DNA of 6,052 nucleotides, taken from assembly GCA_004556255.1 (NCBI GenBank), contig SFHY01000086.1:1-6052 (forward strand). Reading direction: 5' to 3'. Under the pieces are notes generated by a model. It did not search any database. It was not told the origin of the DNA and saw only the letters and a program-made list of their open reading frames with translations. Within the stretch, counting starts at the first letter, position 1. The number at the start of each line of letters is the position of its first letter. The translations under genes and the position numbers were made by a program. Positions 1-6,052 of this stretch are shown one piece after another. The DNA comes from Lactobacillus delbrueckii. GTDB taxonomy: Bacteria > Bacillota > Bacilli > Lactobacillales > Lactobacillaceae.

Positions 1-1598
1 AGCGGCGTCTTTGGGTGCTCACCGTTGTACGTGTTCAGCCAGTCCAGCCGGTCCTGCATCCGGGCTCTGAGATTCTGCTTGTATTCAGCGGAGTCCAGGT
101 CAACCGGATAGTCAGCCAGCGGCATGTAGCTGACTCCGGCAAAATCGCCAAAGGCCTGCCACTGGTCAGTATCATCCACCAGCTTTTCAATGATCTCTAA
201 AGTCAGTTCCTTAGGAATGTTTTTCCCGCAGAAGGCATCCGTGTTTAAAACGTAGCATTCCGCTCCCCGCTTGGTAAAAAGCTCCTTGAAATCCCCATAG
301 TCGCCCCCAACTGGGTAAGCTCTGAAGGGATCCGCAAATGGTTCGATGACCAAAGTATTCATGTCAAAACCCTTTGGCAGATTCTCAGCTGACGTCCGCT
401 TGGTGGCTAAAGTTAAGCCCAGGGTTGTAGCCAAAACCGGATCCGTCACCTTCAATACCGGCGGCAAAGAGTTGTCCTTCATGATCCAGAAGAGGGCCGT
501 GATCGGATTTTCTTCCACATCAACCCGGTTGGCTGAAGTATACCGGCTCTTGATCACCCGGCCGTTATTGTTCCGGAGGTCTTCCGTAACCAAAACTTTC
601 CGCCCTGCTTCATCCAGGGTAACCGCGCAGTTCATCACAGTCGTGTAGTACTTGGTCTCGTGGTGACCGGCTGGATAGTCGTGAGTCTTATCAAAGTAGG
701 CCGGCTCCAAGGCTACCGAGCTGCCGTCTTCTCTTGAAATAATAAAGGCGTCGTCGTGCAAAACAGTAATATCATACTTGCCGTCATGGTCAGCGTGGGT
801 CAAGGTTGACTTGCCTGAGCCCGACAAGCCGTAAAAGGCAAATACCTTGTCTTCCTTGTCTTCAAAGTGGAAGGCTTGCTCGCCCCCGTGGCAGGCAGCA
901 TAGCCGTGCCGGTGGGCCAGGGCCCAGGCCAAGGTCAAGGTTCCCTTCTTCAGCTCACCAAAGTAGCGTAGGCCAAACACCGCGGCGCAGTTGTGCGGAG
1001 CGTCAAAAATTGCCAGTCCGTTTGGATAAGCCGGATCCTTCACGTTCGGGTCAAAGTAGAAGTACAAGTCCCCTTCATCATAGAGCTTGGATTTTTCGTA
1101 CATCTCAGCCGCCTTTTCATCAAAAAAGCGGAAGTTGAGCATGTAGCTGAGCAGGTTGAAGGCCTGGTCCTCCGGCAGCATCAAGTGGGCCTTTAAGCTA
1201 AAGGACGGGTCCAGCCCGACCAGGACCGTCGTCTTCAAATACTTCTGCTCATGGCCGGCATAAATGTCTTCATACAAACTGTTGGTTAAAGCAGCCGCGT
1301 CTTCCTCTGGATCATCGACAAAGTGCCGGGCTGATGCCGTCCGGCCCAAAATCTTGCCGTGATTGTAAACCAATTGCTTGGCCCCGACCGGCAGACCCAA
1401 ATCACTGGTGTGCAGGATCGGCAGGTCAGTCTCAATTACTCCAGGCTGACGCTTGGCCAGTTCATATGCTTCCGCTACACTCTTGACTTCATGGACATTG
1501 TTGCCGTAAAAAGCTGATTCAATAGTCGCCCGGACCCGGCTGAACTTGCTGTTCGCCTTGACCAGTTCACTCTGCTGATAGCGTTCCCGTGTACTCAT
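1..1598 (-). CDS. pckA: Phosphoenolpyruvate carboxykinase (ATP) family protein, 3' end cut by window edge
   Basis: The frame is open from an ATG at 1598 to the left edge, giving 532 codons with no stop; the family is usually 530-570 residues, so little is missing. PEPCK interconverts oxaloacetate + ATP and PEP + CO2 + ADP in the cytoplasm. Visible family landmarks, aligned by eye to E. coli PckA: GR at 85-86 (Arg65 region), YFGELKKG at 212-219 with K217/K218 (Lys212/Lys213), P-loop GLSGSGKSTL at 257-266, kinase-2 Asp pair D282/D283, a GRV segment near R347 (Arg333 region), LPPVLKVTDP at 378-387, and LNTDAFCGKN at 451-460. Several motifs are altered: GSGKST replaces GTGKTT, HDDAF replaces GDDEH, and GKN replaces GKR where E. 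coli has Arg449. It is therefore a divergent branch. An AAGGAAGAG ribosome binding site at 1602-1610 sits about 7 bases before the ATG, and in-frame TGA codons directly upstream exclude an earlier start. The family call is firm; reaction direction is not knowable from sequence. Confidence 0.88.
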   Translation of the reverse strand, partial: MSTRERYQQSELVKANSKFSRVRATIESAFYGNNVHEVKSVAEAYELAKRQPGVIETDLPILHTSDLGLPVGAKQLVYNHGKILGRTASARHFVDDPEEDAAALTNSLYEDIYAGHEQKYLKTTVLVGLDPSFSLKAHLMLPEDQAFNLLSYMLNFRFFDEKAAEMYEKSKLYDEGDLYFYFDPNVKDPAYPNGLAIFDAPHNCAAVFGLRYFGELKKGTLTLAWALAHRHGYAACHGGEQAFHFEDKEDKVFAFYGLSGSGKSTLTHADHDGKYDITVLHDDAFIISREDGSSVALEPAYFDKTHDYPAGHHETKYYTTVMNCAVTLDEAGRKVLVTEDLRNNNGRVIKSRYTSANRVDVEENPITALFWIMKDNSLPPVLKVTDPVLATTLGLTLATKRTSAENLPKGFDMNTLVIEPFADPFRAYPVGGDYGDFKELFTKRGAECYVLNTDAFCGKNIPKELTLEIIEKLVDDTDQWQAFGDFAGVSYMPLADYPVDLDSAEYKQNLRARMQDRLDWLNTYNGEHPKTP

Positions 1599-1630
1599 GA
1601 TCTCTTCCTTTCATCATCACATCAATTATC

Positions 1631-1644
1631 GTAAAGCGGTTTCA
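1631..1644 (-). promoter_or_regulatory. Candidate cre box (CcpA site) for the carboxykinase gene
   Basis: The plus-strand sequence GTAAAGCGGTTTCA matches the cre consensus TGWAANCGNTNWCA at 12 of 14 positions; the two mismatches are the first two bases. It lies just downstream of the expected transcription start (about 1651) and upstream of the ribosome binding site, a position where CcpA bound to HPr-Ser-P usually represses by blocking polymerase. Repression of a PEPCK gene on rapidly used sugars is known in Firmicutes. Binding here is inferred. Confidence 0.55.
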
Positions 1645-1652
1645 ACCGTTTT
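1633..1652. repeat. Imperfect 20-base dyad across the carboxykinase transcription start
   Basis: The sequence reads AAAG-CGGTT-TC-AACCG-TTTT. The inner arms CGGTT/AACCG are perfect, and the outer AAA/TTT also pair, with one G-T mismatch between them; the centre is at 1642/1643. It overlaps the cre-like box but has a different centre, five bases away. It could be part of an extended CcpA site, an operator for a second regulator, or a small hairpin at the 5' end of the mRNA. The dyad is directly visible; its role is not known. Confidence 0.5.
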
Positions 1653-1657
1653 CCTTT

Positions 1658-1686
1658 ATGATAGCACAGGTATGTGAAGGAGTGAA
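1658..1686 (-). promoter_or_regulatory. Promoter of the carboxykinase gene (extended -10)
   Basis: Read on the minus strand, TTCACT (1686-1681) matches the -35 consensus TTGACA at four of six positions. After a 17-base spacer comes TATCAT (1663-1658), five of six to TATAAT. The spacer ends in TGC, giving an extended -10 (TGnTATCAT). The expected start of transcription is about 1651, leaving a leader of roughly 50 bases that contains the cre-like box. Confidence 0.7.
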
Positions 1687-1714
1687 CTTTGATTTGCTAA
1701 TTTTTGGTAAAAAA

Positions 1715-1740
1715 AGACAGCAGCCTGAGAGCTGCTGTCT
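1715..1740 (-). terminator. Intrinsic terminator of the fumarate-reductase-type gene
   Basis: A perfect 10-base-pair stem (AGACAGCAGC with GCTGCTGTCT) encloses a six-base loop. On the minus strand it is followed at once by a run of T (1715-1709). It begins 35 bases after the TAA stop at 1776. The opposite strand has no T run after the stem, so it acts in the minus direction only. It separates this unit from the carboxykinase promoter 29 bases further on. Confidence 0.9.
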
Positions 1741-1775
1741 AAAATAGTATTCTTTTTTAACTTGTTCTTTTCAGC

Positions 1776-3173
1776 TTAGTTTTCGCCGCGCACGAACTTG
1801 CTTGCTTGAATACCAGCCTGCCGGCCAAAGACTACAGTTTCAGCAACTGAGTTACCACCGATCCGGTTGTTGCCGTGCAGGCCCCCGGAAACTTCACCAG
1901 CGGCGTAGAGGCCTTCAATTACCTTGTCGTCCTTGCCCAAAACCTGGGTTTCAGGGTTGATGTGCAGACCACCCATCGTGTAGTGGATGGCTGGGTGAAT
2001 GTGGATAGCAAAGTATGGCGCAACTGAAATGTCGCGGTCCATCCCGGTAGTCCGGCCAAAGGCTTGGTCGTCTTGGCCCTTGACTGCTTCGTTCCAGCTG
2101 GCAACAGTTGCTTCAAGACCAGCAGCGTCAACGCCGATCTTGCCAGCCAGTTCTTCCAAAGTAGCCCCATGTTCTACCAGGCCGATGTGGTCATAGAATT
2201 CAACTGCCTTAACGTGGTCACGGACGCCTTGGTCAAAGATGAGGTAGGCACCGTCTTCATTCAAGCCCGTGATGGCTGCTGAAACAACCTTCCGGGTGTC
2301 CAGTTCGTTGATGAAGCGCTGGCCGGCCTTGTTGACCAAAATAGCGCCTTCGCCCCGGACAGCTTCCCCGATCAAGAAGGTCTTTTCGCCGTCAGTTTGC
2401 GCAGTTGGGTGAACTTGGATGAAGTCCATTTGCACCAGTTCTGCCCCGGCTTCTTCACCCAGGATCAGACCATCACCAGTAGCGCCGGCTTGGTTGGTCG
2501 TCTTGTAGCCTTCCAAGTCTGGCCGGTACTTCTTGATGATTTCCTTAGAAGCGCCGAAACCACCAGTTGCCAGGATAACAGCCTTGGCCTTAACTTGCCG
2601 GCGGCCGTCTGGGCCAACGATGTCGACGCCAGTTACCTTGCCCTTTTCGTCTTGCAAAAGCTTAACAACCTTGGTCTTGTTGAAGACTGGAATCCGGGCT
2701 GCTTCAATGCTCTTCAACAGGCCAGTGATCAGGTAGCCGCCAACTGGCGCCATAGATGCTGGGCGGTGAGCCCGCTTCTTGCTCATCCCACCGGTAATCG
2801 TCAAGTCATCCAGCTCAACGCCGTATTGCTTCAGCCAGTCGATTGCCAAAGCAGCGTGGTCGACGAAGTAGCTCAGCATTGCTTCATCGTTCAAGTTGCC
2901 GCCGCCCTTAAGGGTTTCCTGGTAGAAGTCGGCCTTGTTGTCGATGATGCCGTGCTTGAATTGAACCAGGGATTCAGCCGCGTTCATCCCTGATGAAGCC
3001 TTGCTGGTGTTCCCGCCCAAAACTTCGTTCTTTTCAAAAACAGCCACGCTAGCGCCGAGTTCATGTGCCTGCAAGGCAGCGGACAAACCGGTACCACCGG
3101 CCCCGATAACTACCAGGTCGTAGCTTGGGTTGACTAAATCGATTGGACTGGACTTAAATTCGTATTTTGCCAT
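1776..3173 (-). CDS. Fumarate-reductase-type FAD flavoprotein (flavocytochrome c flavin-domain family)
   Basis: A soluble 465-residue protein with no signal peptide or membrane segment, of the FAD-binding fumarate reductase/succinate dehydrogenase flavoprotein family. The N-terminal dinucleotide fold shows GAGGTG at 24-29, the ribose-binding E48 and GGNTS at 54-57; ATGGFG at 202-207 is the second FAD contact. The catalytic set of Shewanella flavocytochrome c3 is present with matching spacing: H255 (His365), E270 (Glu378), R273 (Arg381), R294 (Arg402, the proton donor), H397 in HYTMGG (His504) and R437 in NNRIGGN (Arg544). Fumarate reduction to succinate is thus the best guess; other enoates (urocanate, acrylate-type) are possible, as relatives differ in substrate. 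The heme domain and the FMN-binding domain found in some relatives are absent, so the electron donor is unknown, perhaps free reduced flavin or a partner protein. It is a single-gene unit with its own promoter and terminator. The ATG at 3173 is preferred over an in-frame TTG at 3191. Names such as frdA or fccA are used for relatives. Confidence 0.9.
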   Translation of the reverse strand: MAKYEFKSSPIDLVNPSYDLVVIGAGGTGLSAALQAHELGASVAVFEKNEVLGGNTSKASSGMNAAESLVQFKHGIIDNKADFYQETLKGGGNLNDEAMLSYFVDHAALAIDWLKQYGVELDDLTITGGMSKKRAHRPASMAPVGGYLITGLLKSIEAARIPVFNKTKVVKLLQDEKGKVTGVDIVGPDGRRQVKAKAVILATGGFGASKEIIKKYRPDLEGYKTTNQAGATGDGLILGEEAGAELVQMDFIQVHPTAQTDGEKTFLIGEAVRGEGAILVNKAGQRFINELDTRKVVSAAITGLNEDGAYLIFDQGVRDHVKAVEFYDHIGLVEHGATLEELAGKIGVDAAGLEATVASWNEAVKGQDDQAFGRTTGMDRDISVAPYFAIHIHPAIHYTMGGLHINPETQVLGKDDKVIEGLYAAGEVSGGLHGNNRIGGNSVAETVVFGRQAGIQASKFVRGEN

Positions 3174-3180
3174 GATAGTT

Positions 3181-3185
3181 CCTCT
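3181..3185 (-). promoter_or_regulatory. Ribosome binding site that fixes the flavoprotein start
   Basis: AGAGG read on the minus strand lies seven bases before the ATG at 3173. The in-frame TTG at 3191 would add six residues, but the only GGAGG upstream of it (3210-3206) is 14 bases away and sits at about the predicted transcription start, so it would be partly absent from the mRNA. The added residues would also be encoded by the AGAGG site itself. Confidence 0.75.
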
Positions 3186-3212
3186 ACTCAATTATTTATT
3201 ACTTACCTCCAC

Positions 3213-3218
3213 ATTATA
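3213..3218 (-). promoter_or_regulatory. -10 box of the fumarate-reductase-type gene
   Basis: A perfect TATAAT on the minus strand lies 39 bases before the ATG, within very AT-rich DNA (3213-3300). No good -35 is seen; the best at 17-base spacing is TTTTAA (3241-3236). Transcription would begin near 3206-3208, giving a leader of about 34 bases. No cre box was seen here. Confidence 0.65.
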
Positions 3219-3302
3219 AACCATTTTTTAACTTTTTAAAATTGAAAAGGCTATTTTTTAAAAATGTAAATTCTTTTCTTACTTTCCAAAAAGGCAAAAA
3301 GA

Positions 3303-3332
3303 AAAGAATCTCCCGCAAAGGGAAGATTCTTT
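3303..3332 (-). terminator. Intrinsic terminator of the metQNI operon
   Basis: AAAGAATCTCCC (3303-3314) pairs with GGGA (3320-3323) and GATTCTTT (3325-3332), giving 12 base pairs with one bulged A at 3324 and a five-base loop. On the minus strand it is followed by TCTTTTTGCCTTTTTGG, a broken T-rich tail. It starts 11 bases after the metI stop codon, where the end of the operon is expected. Confidence 0.82.
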
Positions 3333-3343
3333 CCAAAAATTTC

Positions 3344-4057
3344 TTACCGGTGCTGGTGGTTCAGCTTCTTGGCCAGGAAGTCGCCAACCACTTGCACGAT
3401 AAAGATCATGATGACGACCAGGACAGTGGCCAGGAAGGTCACGTCGTTAGCGAAGTCGCGGTAGCCGTACTGGATGGCGGTCGTACCCAGACCACCGGCC
3501 CCAACGGCCCCGGCCATAGCGGTCAGGCCGATCAAACTGATGATGGAAACAGTTGACACCCGGATAATTTCTGACCGCGTTTCCTTGAGGTAAACGTCAA
3601 AAATAATATCCCAGTTGCTTGCGCCCAAGCTCTGGGCTGCTTCAACCTTGCCCGGATCCAAGCTTTCCAAAGCGACCTGGACCTGGCGGGCATAAAATGG
3701 GAAGATCCCTAAAGTCAGCGGGACCAAGGCAGCCGTGTCCCCGATTTCCGTCCCGACAATCAAGCGGGTCAAAGGTGAAATGAAGGCCAAAAGGATAATG
3801 AAAGGAATGGCCCGCAAAATGGAAATCAGCTTGTCGCAGAAGTTGAACCAGAACTTGTTTTCCAAGATCCCGCCTGGCTCGGTCAAAACCAGGATAACCC
3901 CGAAGAAGAGGCCCAGGACCCCGCCGAAGATTGCCGGCCAGAAGGTCATGTAGATGATCTGCAGAATGGAGGTGCCCCAGCCGGTGTCCCCGCTCCAGCC
4001 CAAGTTGTAAATATTCGGAAAGTTCTGCGCGATCCAGTGTACCAAACCATTTATCAT
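3344..4057 (-). CDS. metI: Methionine-type ABC importer, permease subunit
   Basis: A 237-residue integral membrane protein that would form, as a homodimer, the pore of a MUT-family importer for methionine and related amino acids. About five hydrophobic segments are visible (near 31-58, 76-94, 108-122, 164-186 and 206-228). The cytoplasmic EAA loop that docks on the ATPase begins at E139 (EAAQSLGAS at 139-147) with the invariant glycine at G145. The extension before the first membrane helix (GWSGDTGWG region) makes it somewhat longer than the 217 residues of E. coli MetI. The ATG overlaps the metN stop as ATGA, and AGAGG (4071-4067) inside metN lies nine bases upstream, so the two genes are probably translationally coupled. 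Last gene of the operon. Substrate is inferred from the MetN and MetQ partners. Confidence 0.92.
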   Translation of the reverse strand: MINGLVHWIAQNFPNIYNLGWSGDTGWGTSILQIIYMTFWPAIFGGVLGLFFGVILVLTEPGGILENKFWFNFCDKLISILRAIPFIILLAFISPLTRLIVGTEIGDTAALVPLTLGIFPFYARQVQVALESLDPGKVEAAQSLGASNWDIIFDVYLKETRSEIIRVSTVSIISLIGLTAMAGAVGAGGLGTTAIQYGYRDFANDVTFLATVLVVIMIFIVQVVGDFLAKKLNHQHR

Positions 4058-5109
4058 AAGCGGTTACCTCTTTCGTCTAATTCCGTTACCGTGACACCCT
4101 CATCGTTTAAGAACTTCAAGGTTGCCTTTTGCTTGTCCGCATCCCCCTTGACCGTGACCAGCAGGGTCCCGACCGGTTCGTCAGCCAGGACTTCTACATT
4201 GCCGTAGAGCATCGAAGCTTCCACGCCGACTTCCCGGTAAAGCTCAATGATGATTGACTTGGCCACATTGTTCAAGCTGTAAACCAGCTGGTAGAGGGCT
4301 TCGTTTTCAGCCAGGCTGATGTTGAGGCTCTTCAAGGTGTCAACTACGGCCAAAGAACCGCCGACGAACTTCTGGGTCAATTCAGCCTTTGGCGCCAGGA
4401 AGACATCCCGCAAATTGCCGTTTTCGACAACCCGGCCGTTTTCCATGACCGCCACCTTATTGGCGATCTTCTTAACCGCGTCCATTTCGTGGGTGATCAA
4501 AACGATGGTCAAGCCCAGTTCCCGGTTCAGTTTCTTCAACAGGTCCAGGATCTGGATGGTCGTCTGCGGGTCCAGCGCACTGGTTGCTTCGTCTGACAAA
4601 AGGATTTCCGGATCGTTAGCCAGGGCCCGGGCGATCGCCACCCGCTGCTGCTGGCCGCCGGAGAGCTGGGCCGGGTAGGCATTGGCCTTGTCTTCCAGGT
4701 CGACCAGCTTCAGAAGCTTGTGGCATTTTTCTTCCAGCTCATCGTCAGACAGGTCTGAGTGCTTGAGGGCAAAGGCGATATTTTCAATGACGGTCGTTTC
4801 ATTAAGCAGGTTGAACTGCTGGAAAATCATCCCGATCTTCCGGCGGCGGGCCTGCAGGTCCTTGCCGCTGATCACCTGCTTGCCGTCTTTGACAAAGTCG
4901 ACACCCCCAACCACGACGTCTCCGGCCGTTGGCTTTTGCAAAAGGTTGATGGTTCTGACTAGGGTCGATTTCCCGGCCCCGGAAAAGCCGACGATCCCGT
5001 AGATGTCGCCTTTTTCGATGTGCAAAGTCACATCCTGCACGGCCTGCACATCGGCAGCCTTTTTCCGCTTAAAAGTCACACTGACGTGGTCCAGTTGAAT
5101 AATGCTCAT
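4054..5109 (-). CDS. metN: Methionine-type ABC importer, ATP-binding subunit with NIL domain
   Basis: A 351-residue ATPase that powers import through MetI. In order: Walker A GFSGAGKST at 41-49, Q-loop Q97 in FQQFNLL, ABC signature LSGGQQQ at 149-155, Walker B ILLSDE at 169-174 with catalytic E174, D-loop SALD at 177-180, and switch H207 in ITHEM. The last 80 or so residues (about 270-351) form a NIL/ACT-like domain with the LYGNVEVL and GTLLVTV strands. In E. coli MetN this domain binds cytoplasmic methionine and shuts off transport (trans-inhibition), so the same control is likely here. The NIL domain and overall length separate it from polar amino acid ATPases such as GlnQ. It starts 36 bases after metQ; the ribosome binding site is poor (a GAAAGAAG run about 10 bases upstream), which may lower its level relative to metQ. 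All nucleotide-site residues look intact. Confidence 0.95.
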   Translation of the reverse strand: MSIIQLDHVSVTFKRKKAADVQAVQDVTLHIEKGDIYGIVGFSGAGKSTLVRTINLLQKPTAGDVVVGGVDFVKDGKQVISGKDLQARRRKIGMIFQQFNLLNETTVIENIAFALKHSDLSDDELEEKCHKLLKLVDLEDKANAYPAQLSGGQQQRVAIARALANDPEILLSDEATSALDPQTTIQILDLLKKLNRELGLTIVLITHEMDAVKKIANKVAVMENGRVVENGNLRDVFLAPKAELTQKFVGGSLAVVDTLKSLNISLAENEALYQLVYSLNNVAKSIIIELYREVGVEASMLYGNVEVLADEPVGTLLVTVKGDADKQKATLKFLNDEGVTVTELDERGNRL

Positions 5110-5145
5110 ATGATCAAAGCTTCTTTCTAGGTTAAGTTAAAAATC

Positions 5146-6006
5146 TTAGAACTTGGCATCCCAAGCCGCAACTTGCTTGCTGCCGTAGTACTTCTTGTAT
5201 AGCTGCTTGGTCTTTTCAGTCTGGTAAGCCTTAACGACTTCCTTGTAAGCCTTCTTGTTCTTGTCCTTCTTGCGGGCAACGATGATGTTGATCCATTGGT
5301 AGGAGTCCTTGTTGATTGGTTCAACGTAGATGGTTTGCTTGTCGCCCAGGCCGGCCGGGTTAGCGTAGTCGTTGTTGACAACAGCAGCATCAACTGACTT
5401 CAGAACTCTGGCAGCTTGTTCAGTCGCAACTTCCTTGATCTTGAAGTTCTTCGGGTTGCTCTTGATGTCAGCAACTGAGTACAGCTTGGTAGCGCTGGTC
5501 CCCTTCAGGGTGATCAGGCCGGCGTTCTTCAGAACCAGAAGCGCCCGGGCTTCGTTGGTCGCGTCGTTTGGAATGGCGATCGTTGCCCTCTTAGGCAGGG
5601 ACTTCAATGACTTGTACTTCAGTGAGTAAAGGCGGATTGGAGCGATGTAGGTCTTGCCGATGGCAACCAGGTTGCTCTTGTTGGCCTTGTTCCAGTTGTT
5701 GAGGAAGTTGTAGTGCTGGAAGGCGTTAAGGTCCAGGTCCCCTGACTTCAAGGCGCTGTTTGGCTGGTTGTAGTCAGAGAAGTTCTTGGTCTTGACAATG
5801 ATACCATACTTCTTCTTGGCAGTGGCCGCCACACTCTTCCAGATGGCCCGTTCAGCCTTGGTTGCCCCGACAGTCCCGACGGTTACCGTCACCGTCTTGG
5901 CGCTTTGCTGGCTGCCCTTCTTGCCAAAGGAGAAGAAGGCGATAACGGCAATGACCACAACGGCCACGACAGCGATAATAATGTTTCTTTGTTTCTTTTT
6001 TCTCAT
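5146..6006 (-). CDS. metQ: MetQ/NlpA-family substrate-binding protein, membrane-anchored, without lipobox cysteine
   Basis: A 286-residue binding protein of the NlpA (lipoprotein 9) family that would deliver methionine or a related amino acid to MetI/MetN. The start is a basic MRKKKQR followed by one hydrophobic stretch (about 9-27) and then the mature domain. Family segments: FSDYNQPN at 76-83, GDLDLNAFQH at 89-98, AIPNDATNEARALL at 144-157, NPKNFKI at 184-190 and VVNNDYA at 209-215. Tyr79, Phe96, His98, Arg154 and Asn211 correspond by eye to positions lining the methionine pocket of E. coli MetQ. The protein has no cysteine at all, so it cannot be a lipoprotein; it is probably held by an uncleaved N-terminal helix. 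GGAGG (6019-6015) is eight bases before the ATG at 6006; an in-frame GTG at 6027 lies before that site and is unlikely. Such proteins are often mislabelled as metal-binding. Exact ligand is not proven by sequence. Confidence 0.92.
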   Translation of the reverse strand: MRKKKQRNIIIAVVAVVVIAVIAFFSFGKKGSQQSAKTVTVTVGTVGATKAERAIWKSVAATAKKKYGIIVKTKNFSDYNQPNSALKSGDLDLNAFQHYNFLNNWNKANKSNLVAIGKTYIAPIRLYSLKYKSLKSLPKRATIAIPNDATNEARALLVLKNAGLITLKGTSATKLYSVADIKSNPKNFKIKEVATEQAARVLKSVDAAVVNNDYANPAGLGDKQTIYVEPINKDSYQWINIIVARKKDKNKKAYKEVVKAYQTEKTKQLYKKYYGSKQVAAWDAKF

Positions 6007-6052
6007 TATTAATACCTCCAGAAACACAGCAGCAATCCCGAAAAAGCGGCAG
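6007..6052 (-). other. 5' leader of metQ, cut by the right edge
   Basis: Only 46 bases lie between metQ and the window end. They contain the strong GGAGG site (6019-6015) and, further up, a short CCG-CTTTTT-CGG hairpin of three base pairs. No T-box core (GGTGG..CCGCG), SAM riboswitch core or promoter can be seen in so short a stretch. In Lactobacillales, methionine uptake genes are often preceded by a methionine T-box, so the control element probably lies to the right of this window. Confidence 0.45.

Noticed and set aside
806..1196. Two overlapping plus-strand frames opposite the carboxykinase gene
   Set aside because: Their translations are low-complexity and family-free, and they are antisense to conserved carboxykinase codons including the P-loop region.
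2397..2993. A 198-codon open frame on the plus strand opposite the flavoprotein gene
   Set aside because: It lies wholly antisense to a gene with a clear domain set, has no convincing ribosome binding site or recognisable motif, and is explained by the GC-rich third positions of the real gene.
3174..3191. An upstream TTG start for the flavoprotein, adding six residues
   Set aside because: The extra codons are made up of the AGAGG ribosome site of the downstream ATG, and the only SD-like sequence for TTG falls at the predicted transcription start.
3219..3300. AT-rich stretch between the two transcription units, checked for a small gene, second promoter or curved-DNA repeats
   Set aside because: It holds only A/T runs and the T-rich tail of the metI terminator; no start codon with a ribosome site and no phased repeat could be supported.
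5127..5393. An 88-codon minus-strand frame overlapping metQ in another frame
   Set aside because: Its product is a Thr/Ser/Arg-rich shadow of the metQ C-terminus with no ribosome binding site; metQ is plainly the real frame.
6015..6052. Possible riboswitch or T-box remnant before metQ
   Set aside because: Only a three-base-pair hairpin is visible and no conserved core motif falls inside the window, so no RNA class can be named.

Overview
The window looks like chromosomal DNA of a lactic acid bacterium. The GC-rich third positions within otherwise low-GC Firmicutes-type genes, AGGAGG-type ribosome binding sites, a CcpA-type cre box and the gene families present all fit a Lactobacillus, most likely of the L. 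delbrueckii group. That species guess is recognition from codon style and gene set, not a database match. All five genes lie on the minus strand, so transcription runs from the right edge to the left edge. The window is densely coding; no gene-free stretch exceeds 180 bases.

Right part (about 3300-6052): a three-gene operon for a methionine-type (MUT family) ABC importer. It runs metQ (substrate-binding protein, 5146-6006), metN (ATPase with a C-terminal NIL domain, 4054-5109), metI (permease, 3344-4057). metN and metI overlap by four bases (ATGA), metQ and metN are 36 bases apart, and a hairpin plus T-rich tail just after metI ends the operon. The operon promoter and most of its leader lie beyond the right edge.

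Middle (about 1715-3241): a single-gene unit for a soluble fumarate-reductase-type flavoprotein of 465 residues. It has its own perfect TATAAT -10 box and its own strong intrinsic terminator.

Left part (1-1686): the first 532 codons of a divergent ATP-type phosphoenolpyruvate carboxykinase, cut by the left edge. Its promoter has an extended -10 box. A cre-like box and a 20-base imperfect dyad lie at and just downstream of the expected transcription start, so carbon catabolite control is likely.

The carboxykinase and the fumarate reductase could both act on the C4-dicarboxylate branch (PEP, oxaloacetate, malate, fumarate, succinate), which in fermenting lactobacilli supplies aspartate precursors or an electron sink. 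They are separately transcribed, so this link is inference. I saw no mobile element, CRISPR array, RNA gene or phage signal, and nothing that amounts to a new multi-gene system. The points worth a second look are unusual details within known families: a MetQ-like protein with no lipobox cysteine, a carboxykinase with altered nucleotide-site motifs, and the compact regulatory region of that gene.
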